This document shows, one piece after another, positions 35,278 to 44,119 of a stretch of DNA of 64,000 nucleotides (its first letter is position 1; each line of letters opens with the position of its first letter). The position numbers and the translations under genes are program-made. The notes beneath the pieces are model-generated. The model was not told where the DNA came from, did no database searches, and saw nothing but the letters and a program-made list of their open reading frames with translations. This DNA is from Paenibacillus sp. PvR098 (GTDB lineage Bacteria; Bacillota; Bacilli; Paenibacillales; NBRC-103111). Location of the stretch: positions 186,001 through 250,000 of the forward strand of contig NZ_JAFIBU010000001.1 of assembly GCF_017833255.1 (NCBI RefSeq), in the 5' to 3' direction.

Positions 35278-35799
35278 CTAAGGCCCATATGTCCATTCGA
35301 TTTTGCAGCCGTAGGCGCGGGCAATGCCTTCGGCAAGCTCGGCGTGCTGCTTCTCCAGGGTGTACACTGAGCCGCTTTCATCGGCAGAGCTCCAATCCGC
35401 CAGCAGATGTTCCTCCAGCTGAGCTTCCGCTTGCTCGGGCTCATACGGCCGGCCGGATGGCTCTTCCGGTTTCTTCAGCTTACATACGACGGTCATATCC
35501 GCATACAGATAGGGGTTCTCCAACCGAGTGATAAAACCGTAATCATCGAAGGATGGATGCGTTCGCACGCCGGAAGGTAGCAGCAGCAAATCCATCTCCT
35601 CGTATGGAATGTTATACTGGCGCATGATCGGCTTTGCTTCATCGCGCTCCAGTAAAGTGGAGAAAATCAGGAGCTCTTTGTCCCGATCGAAGACGCTTGC
35701 TTTGCCGGCCAGTGCTTTCACGATTTGGGCATAGTATCCAGCTCGCTTGTCCTCGGGCATATCCATAGCCAAACCGTATTTGATTTGTAATTCCCTCAT
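35278..35799 (-). CDS. Uncharacterised acidic protein
   Basis: Family not recognised. 173 residues without signal peptide or membrane segment, acidic overall. The start ATG on the minus strand is preceded by AGAGAGGAAC. The segments MRQYNIPYEEMDLLLLPSGV and YGFITRLENPYLYADM look globular, while the middle (KKPEEPSGRPYEPEQAE) is a linker. It is a lone minus-strand gene convergent with ylaK. Confidence 0.65.
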   Translation of the reverse strand: MRELQIKYGLAMDMPEDKRAGYYAQIVKALAGKASVFDRDKELLIFSTLLERDEAKPIMRQYNIPYEEMDLLLLPSGVRTHPSFDDYGFITRLENPYLYADMTVVCKLKKPEEPSGRPYEPEQAEAQLEEHLLADWSSADESGSVYTLEKQHAELAEGIARAYGCKIEWTYGP

Positions 35800-35863
35800 A
35801 TGAGCCGTTCCTCTCTTTCTACCTGTCTCAACAATTGTAACCTTTTACTAAACCATTATGCGC

Positions 35864-35906
35864 AAAAAAAGCCGGCCAGCGCAACTTGTGCGTCACAAGG
35901 CCAACT
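35864..35906 (-). terminator. Terminator for the 35893 coiled-coil gene
   Basis: Read on the minus strand, GTTGGCC with GGCCGGC (two G-U pairs) encloses a CTTGTG/CACAAG hairpin and ends in seven T residues (35864-35870). The stem starts inside the last codons of the gene. Confidence 0.75.
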
Positions 35907-37008
35907 TTAGCATAACACTCAGCTTTCCATCCTCGATTGTGACCCCGGTAACCCGCAGAAAAGCGGCGATATTTTGCGGATAAAGGCCCAAATCGAAGTC
36001 TTTCTCCAATGCTTCGATCGTCGTGGAAGGCAGCGTAAACCCGTTAAATCGCAGTTCCGTAATCCGAAAGCGCAGATAGGCCATGCTTTGGTCCTCGCCT
36101 TGGGAAGTCATCTCATAGCTGCCGACCATGAGTAGGGAAATCCCGTCACGCTCTCCGGAAGCTGTCATCTTGTCAGGGCTGAACCTGAAGGTCATATCTG
36201 TGAAAATCTCATTTTTTTGCCTTAAAAAATCGTTAAGTTCTTGGTCGGTTACTTGAAAAGTATAATTAAATCCGTTCATGATCAAATTCCCGCCTGAGCC
36301 TGAACCGGCCGTCACTATCTCGGGCAGCTGCTTCAACGCTTCACCTAATGCCTGGAAATAGATTCTGAGCATGGGCACTCCCTTGTCATGCCATAAGCGG
36401 TTCAGTTCCAGCATTTGCTGTTGTAGCTGGACTGCCGTTTCTTTATTTTCCGCTAACGTATCGTCCACTTCCTGTTGTAATGAGACAAGACGCGCCCGCT
36501 GTGCCAGATAAAGCGATTTGGTTTGCTGTAATCCCGTTTGTGCTTCGATAAGTCCAGCTTTCACTTGGTTCAACTGTCTCCATGCGTCCGTGTGACGTTT
36601 GAGTGCCTGCTGATCATTTCTTAGAATCATCTGCAGATAATCTAATGAAGCAAGCGCTTCTGAGAAGCTGCGGATGGAGAACAGCAAGTTCCAGAGGGAG
36701 TCTCGGTCTCCCATATAGTAAGCTCGGATAACTTGGGCTGCGTGGGTCCTCGCCTCCGCAGTTGAACGATTGGCTGTATGAAGCTGCTCTTCGGCCGTCA
36801 CAAGCTGGGATTGCAGCTGCGCCTCCTGCTCCATGATGCGCAAAAGCTCCTGGTCGATCTCATAAATGGTCAATCCTTTTTGCATCAGTTCCTTGTTGTG
36901 TTGCAGCGTTTCCGCTTTCATGGTTGGGAGCCCCAAGCCGAGAATACACCAGCTTGTTAAAAGCAATCCTATGACGGCTCGTCTTAACTCTTTCATCGGC
37001 AATTTCAC
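35893..37008 (-). CDS. Secreted coiled-coil protein (PcsB-like N-terminal region)
   Basis: A 371-residue exported protein. A signal peptide (about residues 1-34, with LRRAVIGLLLTSWCILGLGLP) is followed by a long coiled coil (about 40-200, with the heptad-rich EQEAQLQSQLVTAEEQLHTA). That region resembles the coiled-coil domain of PcsB/EnvC/CwlO-type regulators (YYMGDRDSLWNLLFS). The C-terminal 150 residues are not a CHAP or NlpC domain and are unassigned. I used the GTG at 37008; the ATG at 37026 has its GAGAGG directly adjacent, too close to act. Confidence 0.7.
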   Translation of the reverse strand: MKLPMKELRRAVIGLLLTSWCILGLGLPTMKAETLQHNKELMQKGLTIYEIDQELLRIMEQEAQLQSQLVTAEEQLHTANRSTAEARTHAAQVIRAYYMGDRDSLWNLLFSIRSFSEALASLDYLQMILRNDQQALKRHTDAWRQLNQVKAGLIEAQTGLQQTKSLYLAQRARLVSLQQEVDDTLAENKETAVQLQQQMLELNRLWHDKGVPMLRIYFQALGEALKQLPEIVTAGSGSGGNLIMNGFNYTFQVTDQELNDFLRQKNEIFTDMTFRFSPDKMTASGERDGISLLMVGSYEMTSQGEDQSMAYLRFRITELRFNGFTLPSTTIEALEKDFDLGLYPQNIAAFLRVTGVTIEDGKLSVMLKLAL

Positions 37009-37040
37009 CTGCGATGTTCCCCCCATCCTCTCAACTAAAG

Positions 37041-37070
37041 ATTATCATAGGAATGGGAAAATGATGACAA
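37041..37070 (-). promoter_or_regulatory. Sigma-A promoter for the coiled-coil gene
   Basis: On the minus strand TTGTCA (37070-37065), 18 bp, GATAAT (37046-37041), about 30 bp before the gene start. Confidence 0.6.
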
Positions 37071-37113
37071 AAAAATGGCTTTCCGCCGGAAATCGGCGAA
37101 AAGCAGATTGAAG

Positions 37114-37887
37114 CTATGAAGATTTGGGCGCTGCAGGGAGTAAGCGCAGGATGTCTAGAAGGTTCTTTACCTGTTTTGGTGCTTCTTTAGTAAAATTCAA
37201 CTTTTGATTTACATCGTCTATTTTTTGAGTCCACTCGATTACATTCACAGCTTTGCCTGGTGTCCTTATCTGTAAAGCTCAGCCTGCCGGATTGCTCCCT
37301 GTTAAAGCCTTGTTCGTCAATCAGCGTACTGATGGAAGCGGGGGCGGTCATTCTCCAGCGCTGTGTCAATGCTTTGATGCTTTCCGTCTGATCCGCGGAG
37401 ATTAGCCCGCCGGTCATCAGGTCGTTCAATAGGCCAGGCAGAAAAGCTGAGAAATGCGTGGAGACCTCAGACCGGTTATTCTCGTTCACTGCCAGCGAAA
37501 TCCGTTTGGCCGGTTCGCCGGTAGATAAGGCTACGTCCTTGGAGCCGGGCTCCAACCATTCCGGGTCGATGCCTTCCAGTAGCTTGACGTTGATACCTGA
37601 AGCAAGACCGGCGGTCTGATTCAATGTGCCCGGCATAATCTCGAGCGGCAGCATCATATATTCATCCGTTTGGTTTACCGCTGGCAAGTGCAAATACATT
37701 TTGTTATCTTTAAGAAGGATGGGCAGCTCGATTGGGGAGGCAGCACCCTTAGGCGTTATTGTGAACGTTGCTTCCATGCGAATCGGTTCCGCCATCGAGA
37801 CGATGCCATCATACCGGATCGTGCTATCCTTAAAAAGACCAAGCATCATAGAAGCAGCAAGGGAATCATTTTTCGAGTGTTAAACAA
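37114..37887 (-). pseudogene. Frameshifted secreted or lipoprotein-like gene
   Basis: The longest frame (37849-37187, 220 codons) does not explain the whole gene. Its last 30 codons are Cys/Arg-rich and unlike the rest, whereas skipping one base near 37264 opens a normal-looking tail (TPGKAVNVIEWTQKIDD ... LLPAAPKSS) to a stop at 37114-37116. At the other end a TTG at 37887, 7 bp after GGAAAGAG, begins MFNTRKMIPLLLL, a signal-peptide-like stretch that stops after 13 codons; a one-base shift near 37851 joins it to ASMMLGLFKD. Two opposite shifts imply a pseudogene or assembly errors. Function unknown. Confidence 0.7.
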
Positions 37888-37919
37888 GGTTGTGCTCTTT
37901 CCAATCGTTGTCTTCATTC

Positions 37920-37948
37920 ATTATAGTTGCCGAAAGCTGCTTTGTCTG
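37920..37948 (-). promoter_or_regulatory. Promoter for the frameshifted gene
   Basis: On the minus strand CAGACA (37948-37943), 17 bp, TATAAT (37925-37920). The start near 37913 is about 25 nt upstream of the TTG at 37887 and supports that start. It overlaps the upstream region of the divergent methyltransferase gene. Confidence 0.5.
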
Positions 37949-37976
37949 TAGTAAAATGGTGTTAGGCGGTGAAGAC

Positions 37977-39107
37977 ATGAATAGGGAACAATCAGGGAGT
38001 GAAAAGCTTCTAAGGATCATCAGAGAACGTATAGAAGAGCGAGGGGACCGGGCGATTTCCTTTTGCGAATATATGGACTTGTGCTTATATCATCCCGATT
38101 ACGGCTATTATATGAAAGAGAAAACGAAGATTGGAAGGGACGGCGACTTCTATACCAGCGCTTCCATCGGCTCACTTTTGGGGGAAATACTTGCTGAACA
38201 TGTCCGGAGTATAGCACCTGATACGCAAAGTCCGTTCTGGTTGACCGAGTGGGGCGGGGGAAGCGGAATACTGGCGCTGCATGTGCTGAATGCACTGAAG
38301 CTATCCTCTCCGGATCTCTATGATCGACTGCAGTACGTCAGCATTGAGGCAAGTCCCTATCACCGGAAGCTTCAGGCTGAAACGCTTGCGGATCATGCAG
38401 GGCGGGTTCGCTGGTTGAAGGAGGACGAATGGGTAAAGGAAGGTCCTTGGAATGATAGCGTCGTATTTTCCAATGAACTGGCGGATGCGCTGCCAGTACA
38501 CCGCATAGCTTATCGAGAAGACGGTTGGCTGGAAAGCTTCGTGACATGGGATGATGCGGCTCAAACGCTGACGGAGCGGGAAATGCCTTTGACAGACAGG
38601 ACGCTGAGGGAATTTGTAACTAAAGAACGGATGCCGCAACGGGAAGGGCAGAGGTTCGAGGTAGGACTTGCGGCTGTAGGTTGGTTAAAGAAAGCAGCTG
38701 AAGGCTTGGGACAGAGAGCCGAGATCATTACGATAGATTATGGAGATGCGCGAGAGGAGCTTTATGCACCGCATCGAATGAACGGGACACTTCTATGTTA
38801 TCGGAAACATCAAGCCTATGATATGCCGCTCTTGTACCCAGGTGAGCAGGATATGACCTCTCATGTCAATTTCAGCGCTCTAATCGATGTAGGGCGCGAG
38901 AGCGGGCTTGGCCAATACCGGTTTATGACCCAAAAGCAGTTTTTAGTGGAGAATGGGCTGTTGACCGGACTTCAGCAGCATGATGCCTTAGATCCTTTCT
39001 CTCCGGCGGCCAAGCGGAACCGAGCCATTCGCCAACTGCTGTTAAGCGATCAAATGAGCGAGCTGTTTAAGGTGCTGGTCCAAAAAAAAGGTGAGCCGCT
39101 GTCATAA
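37977..39107 (+). CDS. NDUFAF7/MidA-type SAM-dependent methyltransferase
   Basis: A 376-residue DUF185-family methyltransferase; the mitochondrial member NDUFAF7 methylates an arginine of complex I. Typical blocks are ISFCEYMDLCLYHPDYGYYM, GDFYTSASIGSLLGE, WGGGSGILALHVL (SAM motif I), VVFSNELADALPVHR and ITIDYGDAREELY. The substrate in bacteria is unknown. The ATG at 37977 is chosen over upstream in-frame codons (37890) because those overlap the divergent promoter; the ribosome binding site TAGGCGGTGA is weak. Confidence 0.85.
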   Translation: MNREQSGSEKLLRIIRERIEERGDRAISFCEYMDLCLYHPDYGYYMKEKTKIGRDGDFYTSASIGSLLGEILAEHVRSIAPDTQSPFWLTEWGGGSGILALHVLNALKLSSPDLYDRLQYVSIEASPYHRKLQAETLADHAGRVRWLKEDEWVKEGPWNDSVVFSNELADALPVHRIAYREDGWLESFVTWDDAAQTLTEREMPLTDRTLREFVTKERMPQREGQRFEVGLAAVGWLKKAAEGLGQRAEIITIDYGDAREELYAPHRMNGTLLCYRKHQAYDMPLLYPGEQDMTSHVNFSALIDVGRESGLGQYRFMTQKQFLVENGLLTGLQQHDALDPFSPAAKRNRAIRQLLLSDQMSELFKVLVQKKGEPLS

Positions 39108-39123
39108 GCGGTTCACCTTTTTG
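39082..39123. terminator. Bidirectional terminator between the methyltransferase and DUF2626 genes
   Basis: AAAAGGTGAGCCGCT pairs with AGCGGTTCACCTTTT (one G-U) around a 6-nt loop, with A and T runs on both sides. It starts inside the last codons of the plus-strand gene. Confidence 0.9.
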
Positions 39124-39161
39124 TCGTTTACGAGGGAGTCCCGAGCTGCATCGCTTCAAGA

Positions 39162-39392
39162 TTATACAGACATTTTGAAGAAAGACCAGTACGTAAATCC
39201 TGTAAACGAAATAATCATGTACCCCCAAAAAATCAATATGTAGGCACGCTCGGACAATTTCATGTATCCTAACAGAACAAAAATCGCCGTTTGGGCGAAA
39301 AAGATCATAGCGAACGGAATCATATGCCCAGCAAGCGCCGCTAACCCGATTACAAGCGTCCAAAAGCCGAGAACACGAAACATGCGATCCAT
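39162..39392 (-). CDS. DUF2626 family small membrane protein
   Basis: A 76-residue protein beginning MDRMFRVLGFWTLVIGLAAL, the hallmark of DUF2626 proteins of Bacilli (YqgY type), with three hydrophobic segments. Function unknown. AGAGGGGGATG precedes the start on the minus strand. It is divergent from the rsfA-like gene and convergent with the methyltransferase gene. Confidence 0.8.
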   Translation of the reverse strand: MDRMFRVLGFWTLVIGLAALAGHMIPFAMIFFAQTAIFVLLGYMKLSERAYILIFWGYMIISFTGFTYWSFFKMSV

Positions 39393-39701
39393 TCTGCATC
39401 CCCCTCTCTTCCATCACATACGTTGCTTTTTTCACGTTACTACTCAACATTATAGCGAAAGCTGTTTCTCGTGTAAACGTCCAATCCGTGACGAAATTGA
39501 GTCATTTTTATGCCTCACATATAAAGATCATTCCCATTCTCCATGAAATGATGTATGACTACCTTCAAAAATGGCAATACAAATTACTAGAAATGTATTC
39601 TATGAACTCTACCATGGGCATAGAGATAAAGTAACGCAATATATCATGTACCACCTATCATAAATGTGGATGAACCTATAGGGGTTAGGAGGACTGCTTT
39701 C
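39393..39701. other. Intergenic region with divergent promoters
   Basis: About 309 bp, AT-rich, between the minus-strand DUF2626 gene and the plus-strand rsfA-like gene. I see no conserved RNA, repeat or open frame. GTATT (39595-39599) followed after 16 bp by GGGCATAGAG partly resembles a sigma-F promoter, which would suit an rsfA-like gene, but the -10 match is poor. TAGGAGGA at 39686-39693 is the rsfA ribosome binding site. Confidence 0.5.
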
Positions 39702-40352
39702 ATGACGGCAATCAGACAAGATGCATGGAGCGAGGAAGACGATTTAATATTGGCGGAGGTGACGTTAAGGCATATCCGGGAGGGCAGTACTCAGCTCTCC
39801 GCATTCGAGGAAGTTGGGGAAAAGATCGGTAGGACCGCGGCAGCTTGCGGCTTCCGTTGGAATAGCTTTGTGAGGAAAAAATATGAAGCGGCAATACAAA
39901 TTGCCAAGGCCCAGCGCCAAAAGCGCAACCAGCAAAGAAAGCATTCGGCTGCTTTTGCCACCGTTGCAGCTAACGGAATGGCAGGCCCGCTTGCGGAAGG
40001 AGGCTCAGTTCGCAGTGACGGCATTGTTGAGGAGCTGTCCATTGATGCAGTGATCCGATTTTTGCGGCAGTGGAAAGGCAGCTACCAAGAGATGGTTCGT
40101 CATGTACGGCAATTGGAAAAAGAAGTGAATGAGAAACAGGATGAGCTGGAGCGGCTGCGTTCAATCAATGACGAGCTGAGCAGGCAGGTGAGCGATGTTT
40201 CCACAGACTACCGCGTGGTAAATGACGATTATAAAGCTTTGATTCAAATCATGGACCGGGCGAGGAAGTTGGCATTTTTGGCTGAGGAAGAAGAGGAGAA
40301 CAAAGCACGTTTTAAGATGGATGAGAACGGAAATCTCGAACGGATTGAATAA
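39702..40352 (+). CDS. RsfA-like prespore transcription regulator
   Basis: A 216-residue Myb/SANT-like DNA-binding protein of the RsfA family. The N-terminal domain (residues 1-55, [20 protein letters not shown] ... [17 protein letters not shown]) carries the conserved tryptophans; a coiled coil (about 110-190) probably mediates dimerisation. B. subtilis RsfA fine-tunes forespore sigma-F genes. ATG at 39702 with TAGGAGGA; the upstream in-frame extension to 39666 precedes that site and is rejected. Confidence 0.85.
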   Translation: MTAIRQDAWSEEDDLILAEVTLRHIREGSTQLSAFEEVGEKIGRTAAACGFRWNSFVRKKYEAAIQIAKAQRQKRNQQRKHSAAFATVAANGMAGPLAEGGSVRSDGIVEELSIDAVIRFLRQWKGSYQEMVRHVRQLEKEVNEKQDELERLRSINDELSRQVSDVSTDYRVVNDDYKALIQIMDRARKLAFLAEEEEENKARFKMDENGNLERIE

Positions 40353-40393
40353 GTTGAATGCCAAGAAAATATACAAGACTACTCATACATAGG

Positions 40394-40435
40394 AAACCCT
40401 GAACGCCTGCGTCTTGCAGCCGTTTGGGGTTTTTG
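40394..40435 (+). terminator. Terminator after the rsfA-like gene
   Basis: An interrupted stem: AAACCC/GGGTTT outer, AACG/CGTT middle, CTGC/GCAG inner, loop GTCTT, then TTTTTG. Confidence 0.8.
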
Positions 40436-40462
40436 TTATATGGCCTGCTTTTTTGTTATGAT
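40433..40462 (+). promoter_or_regulatory. Sigma-A promoter for panE
   Basis: TTGTTA (40433-40438), 18 bp, TATGAT (40457-40462). The -35 overlaps the T-run of the preceding terminator. Confidence 0.45.
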
Positions 40463-40502
40463 AGAGTGAATATAGTTCGTTTAGATAAAAGGATGTGGGG
40501 AT

Positions 40503-41510
40503 GTGAACCGGATCACAGTCATCGGGGCTGGTGCGCTGGGTATGCTGTTTACCGTTAAGCTTGCTGAGGCGGTCCCCGATATGGAATTGGTAGTTCGCCG
40601 TCCTTCCCAGAAGCAGCTGCTGATGTCTGCGGGAGTTTCTTTAACTGAAGCTGGCTCCTGGTTGGACAGGAAGGAAAAAGCTGCGAGAACCAGCACGGTT
40701 TATCCTAAGGTTGTTTTGATGAATGAAGAGAGGCTAATCCAAGACGACAGTCTAGCGGAACGAGAGAATACCACGCATTGGATTGTGCTGGCTGTGAAGC
40801 AATCCGCATTTACGAAAGACTTAGCCGAAGCGGTTCGGAGAAGGATGGGCCCCCATTCCTGGGTTGTTTGTTTGCAGAACGGAATTGGACATGTGGAAGC
40901 GATTTCATCAATTATACCAGAGGAACGGATAGTACTGGCCGTAACTACGGAAGGCGCTTTAAGACGTTCGGAAACGGAAGCGGCACATACCGGGCGAGGC
41001 GTCACTTGGATTGGCGGGGCGGGTTCAACTGATGATGAGGTGGCTGCGGCGGCGCAAAAAAAATGGGTAGAGCTGCTGGAAGTTGCAGGATTTCAGGCAT
41101 TTCTGTCGAAAAACATCACTAGCCGCGTTTGGCATAAGCTTCTCATTAATGCCGTCATCAACCCGCTAACAGCGATATTGCAAGTGACCAACGGAGAACT
41201 GCCGGGGCTGCCGCAGGCGCAGCAGCTGATGCGCGCTTTATTCGATGAAGGAACCGCTTTGGCAGCGGCGCTTCGTATCGAGCTGGACCCGGACCTGTGG
41301 GAACAATTGCTCGAAGTATGCCGTCGGACTTCGGCCAATCGTTCTTCCATGCTGCAGGATGTACTTGCCGGACGCCCTACGGAGATCGACGCGATTAACG
41401 GAGGCCTGCTGAAGAAAGCCGAGTCGGTCGGTCTTTTCATGCCAGCACATCAAGCCGTTTACCAGCTTATGAAAGCTTTGGAAGGACGTTTATCGCTAGT
41501 TAGACATTGA
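40503..41510 (+). CDS. panE: 2-dehydropantoate 2-reductase (ketopantoate reductase)
   Basis: NADPH-dependent reduction of ketopantoate to pantoate in pantothenate and CoA synthesis. The N-terminal Rossmann motif is VIGAGALGML (5-14); later KQSAFTKDLAEAV and LQNGIGHVE are typical, with SRVWHKLLINAVINPLTAI holding the catalytic lysine region in the C-terminal helical domain. 335 residues. GTG start at 40503 behind AGGATGTGGGG. Several ketopantoate-reductase-like paralogues exist in Bacilli, so substrate is likely but not certain. Confidence 0.88.
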   Translation: MNRITVIGAGALGMLFTVKLAEAVPDMELVVRRPSQKQLLMSAGVSLTEAGSWLDRKEKAARTSTVYPKVVLMNEERLIQDDSLAERENTTHWIVLAVKQSAFTKDLAEAVRRRMGPHSWVVCLQNGIGHVEAISSIIPEERIVLAVTTEGALRRSETEAAHTGRGVTWIGGAGSTDDEVAAAAQKKWVELLEVAGFQAFLSKNITSRVWHKLLINAVINPLTAILQVTNGELPGLPQAQQLMRALFDEGTALAAALRIELDPDLWEQLLEVCRRTSANRSSMLQDVLAGRPTEIDAINGGLLKKAESVGLFMPAHQAVYQLMKALEGRLSLVRH

Positions 41511-41537
41511 ACTTTATTGAGGGTTGGTGATGATCGC

Positions 41538-41936
41538 TTGAATGTGGTATTAGAGTGGCTCCATCAGCTTTACAAGGTGATTGCCTTTGTCCCTTTCGTG
41601 GCTTTTATGATTATTTGGCTTATCGGGTATTACAGTTATGGCCGTGATAAGCGCAAAGCGACTCACCTCAGCATGGATATTACCACGTTGTTTCTGATCG
41701 GCTCCGTAGCTTACATGAGCCGTAATCTGTTCGGGTCTGGGATGCTGCTTTGGACGATCGTACTGCTCTTTTTGATCGCGGCCGGTTTGCTCGGTAATCT
41801 GCAGAACCGGATCAAAGGACGTATTGACGTTGTCAAAATCGTCCGCACGCTTGGGCGACTTGGCTTTTTGCTGCTGGGAGCCTGCTATGTGCTGCTGCTG
41901 TTTATCGGTATCGGCAAATATATGATAAACTCTTGA
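41538..41936 (+). CDS. DUF3397 family membrane protein
   Basis: A protein of about 132 residues with four hydrophobic segments, of the kind annotated DUF3397 in Bacilli, where it also sits between a panE-type gene and bshC. Function unknown. Start choice is uncertain: TTG at 41538 lies 7 bp after GGTGA, GTG at 41544 and TTG at 41517 are alternatives. It is 27 bp from panE and 12 bp from comFB, so likely cotranscribed with both. Confidence 0.75.
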   Translation: MNVVLEWLHQLYKVIAFVPFVAFMIIWLIGYYSYGRDKRKATHLSMDITTLFLIGSVAYMSRNLFGSGMLLWTIVLLFLIAAGLLGNLQNRIKGRIDVVKIVRTLGRLGFLLLGACYVLLLFIGIGKYMINS

Positions 41937-41948
41937 GGAGCGTACCCC

Positions 41949-42236
41949 ATGAATGTACATAACCTAATGGAAGATGTAGTGAAAAGCTGTCTGAAAGACT
42001 TGATGCATAACCAAGAGTATTTGGCCAAGCTTACGATCGAGGAGCAAAGTGACATTATCGCCATTGCCCTGAATAAACTCCCGGCTAAATATGTTTCGAC
42101 AGTCAAGGGGGAGGTATTTGTCAAAACCCAGCTGCGGATGCAGGTGGAGACTGATGTGTACCGGGAGTTGTCCAATGCCATAGATATTGTTATGAATTCG
42201 GACAGAAAGTCGGCATTACGGGGCGACAACGATTAA
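41949..42236 (+). CDS. ComFB-like late competence protein
   Basis: A 95-residue protein of the late competence development ComFB family. It has the HNLMEDVVKSCLKDLM opening, IALNKLPAKYVSTVKGEVFVK core and a C-terminal helix. ComFB proteins are small and their role is not fully understood. AGGAGCG precedes the ATG; a hairpin terminator follows. Confidence 0.85.
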   Translation: MNVHNLMEDVVKSCLKDLMHNQEYLAKLTIEEQSDIIAIALNKLPAKYVSTVKGEVFVKTQLRMQVETDVYRELSNAIDIVMNSDRKSALRGDND

Positions 42237-42271
42237 ACATGACCTGATTTACCCTTTGTATTAAAGAAGAT

Positions 42272-42312
42272 AACCGTTCGCCGGATTTTGGCGAACGGTT
42301 CTTGCTGTTTCC
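42272..42312 (+). terminator. Terminator after the ComFB-like gene
   Basis: AACCGTTCGCC (42272-42282) pairs perfectly with GGCGAACGGTT (42290-42300); the 3' flank CTTGCTGTTT has only a weak U-tract. Confidence 0.7.
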
Positions 42313-42441
42313 AGGTGCAGGCATTTTGACGATTTTCCTGATCATGTGTACAATATAGATGCTACTTGCGATTACAAAGCGAAAGCAGCTTTCTTTACAT
42401 AAGTATAAGTGAGAACAAGTTTGGGAAAGGTGGCGGGCAAA

Positions 42442-44079
42442 GTGCGTTTGGAAGCAATACAATGGGAATCCGGCCAGCCTTTGACGGACGATTACGGGAG
42501 CCGTTTTGAGAAGACGGGCGAGCTTTATGATTATAATCCATGGGAAATGGAAAGCTGGCGGGCCCGGGCATCCTGGCTTGACCATGAGCGCGTTCGTGGT
42601 GCGGACCGTCAGCGTGTGGCGGACGTTTTGCGCCGATTCAATGAGCGGGCGGGTAACGCTTGTGAAGCGATGGATGCGATCGAGCGGCTGAGGGACCCCC
42701 AGACGCTGTGCGTGGTTGGCGGTCAGCAGGCGTCTCTTTTCACCGGACCACTGCTTGTTATTTATAAGGCGATTACTTTGATTAGAACGGCAAGGGAATT
42801 CTCGGAGAAGCTGAACCGCCCGGTGGTCCCCGTTTTTTGGATTGCCGGCGAAGATCATGATTTCGATGAAGTTAACCATGTGAATTACCTGACTTCAAAC
42901 CTTCAAGTGGATAAAATCAAGGTCGACCATCCTACAGGCTTGCGTACGTCTGTAAGCCAGACGAAGCTGAACCGGGAGCAATGGGAAGAAGCGCTGCAGC
43001 AGCTCGAGCAGTCGCTCATGCCGACAGAGTTCAAGGATGGCCTTGTGCAATCGTTAAGAGCTGCAGCGGAGGAGTCGGCCACCCTGGTCGATGGTTTCGC
43101 CAGGTTGATGGCTAAGCTGTTCGGTTCGTACGGCCTCGTGCTCCTCGACTCCGACGACCCGGCCCTGCGGAAGCTGGAGGGTACGATGTTCCGGACAATG
43201 GTGGAACGAAGCAGTGAGCTGAGTGATGCCTTTTTGATGGGGCGTGAACAATTGCTCGCAGCAGGCTATGAGCCCCAAGCCGAGCTGCATACGAAAGCAG
43301 CGAATCTATTCGTTTACGACGAAGAAGGCGAACGGACCCTGTTGTATGCGGATGATAATGGAGGCTTTACAGACCGTAAGGGCGAGCGCAGATTTTCCCG
43401 GGAACGGCTGCTCGACTGGGCGGATACCGCTCCGGAGAGGCTCAGCAATAACGTCATGACCAGGCCGCTGATGCAGGAGTTTATACTGCCTGTGCTGGCT
43501 GCGGTGCTCGGTCCTGCGGAGATTGCCTATTGGGGTTTGACACGAGAGGCGTTCCACCGACTCGGGATGCGAATGCCGCTGCTGGTTCCCCGCCTCGGTT
43601 TCACGCTAGTCGAGGGTACGGTACACAAAAACATGCAAAAATACGGGCTGACGTTCGAGGATGTGCTGCAGCGTCTTGAGGACAAACAGCAGGAATGGCT
43701 GCGGGCTCAGGACCGTTTACAGCTTGAGGCAAGGTTTAGTGAAGTGAAGGAACAGTTCCGAATAGGCTACGAGCCCTTGATTGCGGCTATTTCCGAAATT
43801 AATCCGGGCCTTAAGAAATTAGGCGATACCAATCTGGGCAAAATTATCGAGCAGATCGAATTTTTACAGCACAAAGCGGAGGATGGACTGCGTTCACAGA
43901 ACGAGGCAGGGCTGAGGCAGTTTCAAAGAATCGGTCTTTCGATAGTGCCCGGCGGGAAGGCGCAGGAACGCGTTTATAATATCTCCGCTTATTTGAATAA
44001 GTACGGTGAAGGTTGGCTGAAGGAGCTGCTGGAGCTTCCGATGAACATGGACGGAAAGCATTATATATGTTATATGTAG
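42442..44079 (+). CDS. bshC: Bacillithiol biosynthesis cysteine-adding enzyme BshC
   Basis: Ligates cysteine to glucosaminyl-malate in bacillithiol synthesis. The GTG at 42442 gives 545 residues starting MRLEAIQWESGQPLTDDY as in the family and follows GGGAAAGGTGG. Conserved blocks are VVGGQQASLFTGPLLVIYKA, PVVPVFWIAGEDHDFDEVNH and the C-terminal coiled coil (about 390-450). It lies just upstream of the dcw cluster, as in other Bacilli, but here ahcY and a lipoprotein gene intervene. Confidence 0.94.
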   Translation: MRLEAIQWESGQPLTDDYGSRFEKTGELYDYNPWEMESWRARASWLDHERVRGADRQRVADVLRRFNERAGNACEAMDAIERLRDPQTLCVVGGQQASLFTGPLLVIYKAITLIRTAREFSEKLNRPVVPVFWIAGEDHDFDEVNHVNYLTSNLQVDKIKVDHPTGLRTSVSQTKLNREQWEEALQQLEQSLMPTEFKDGLVQSLRAAAEESATLVDGFARLMAKLFGSYGLVLLDSDDPALRKLEGTMFRTMVERSSELSDAFLMGREQLLAAGYEPQAELHTKAANLFVYDEEGERTLLYADDNGGFTDRKGERRFSRERLLDWADTAPERLSNNVMTRPLMQEFILPVLAAVLGPAEIAYWGLTREAFHRLGMRMPLLVPRLGFTLVEGTVHKNMQKYGLTFEDVLQRLEDKQQEWLRAQDRLQLEARFSEVKEQFRIGYEPLIAAISEINPGLKKLGDTNLGKIIEQIEFLQHKAEDGLRSQNEAGLRQFQRIGLSIVPGGKAQERVYNISAYLNKYGEGWLKELLELPMNMDGKHYICYM

Positions 44080-44119
44080 TACATTATCTAATTGAGGTTA
44101 TCAAGGAGGAGCAATACCC

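Noticed and set aside
37187-37849. An intact 220-residue gene on the minus strand
   Set aside because: Its C-terminal 30 codons lose protein-like composition and a better continuation exists in another frame, so it is called as part of a frameshifted gene.
42190-42879. Long antisense frame over the start of bshC
   Set aside because: It is a shadow of the high-GC bshC codons and has no ribosome binding site or family signature.
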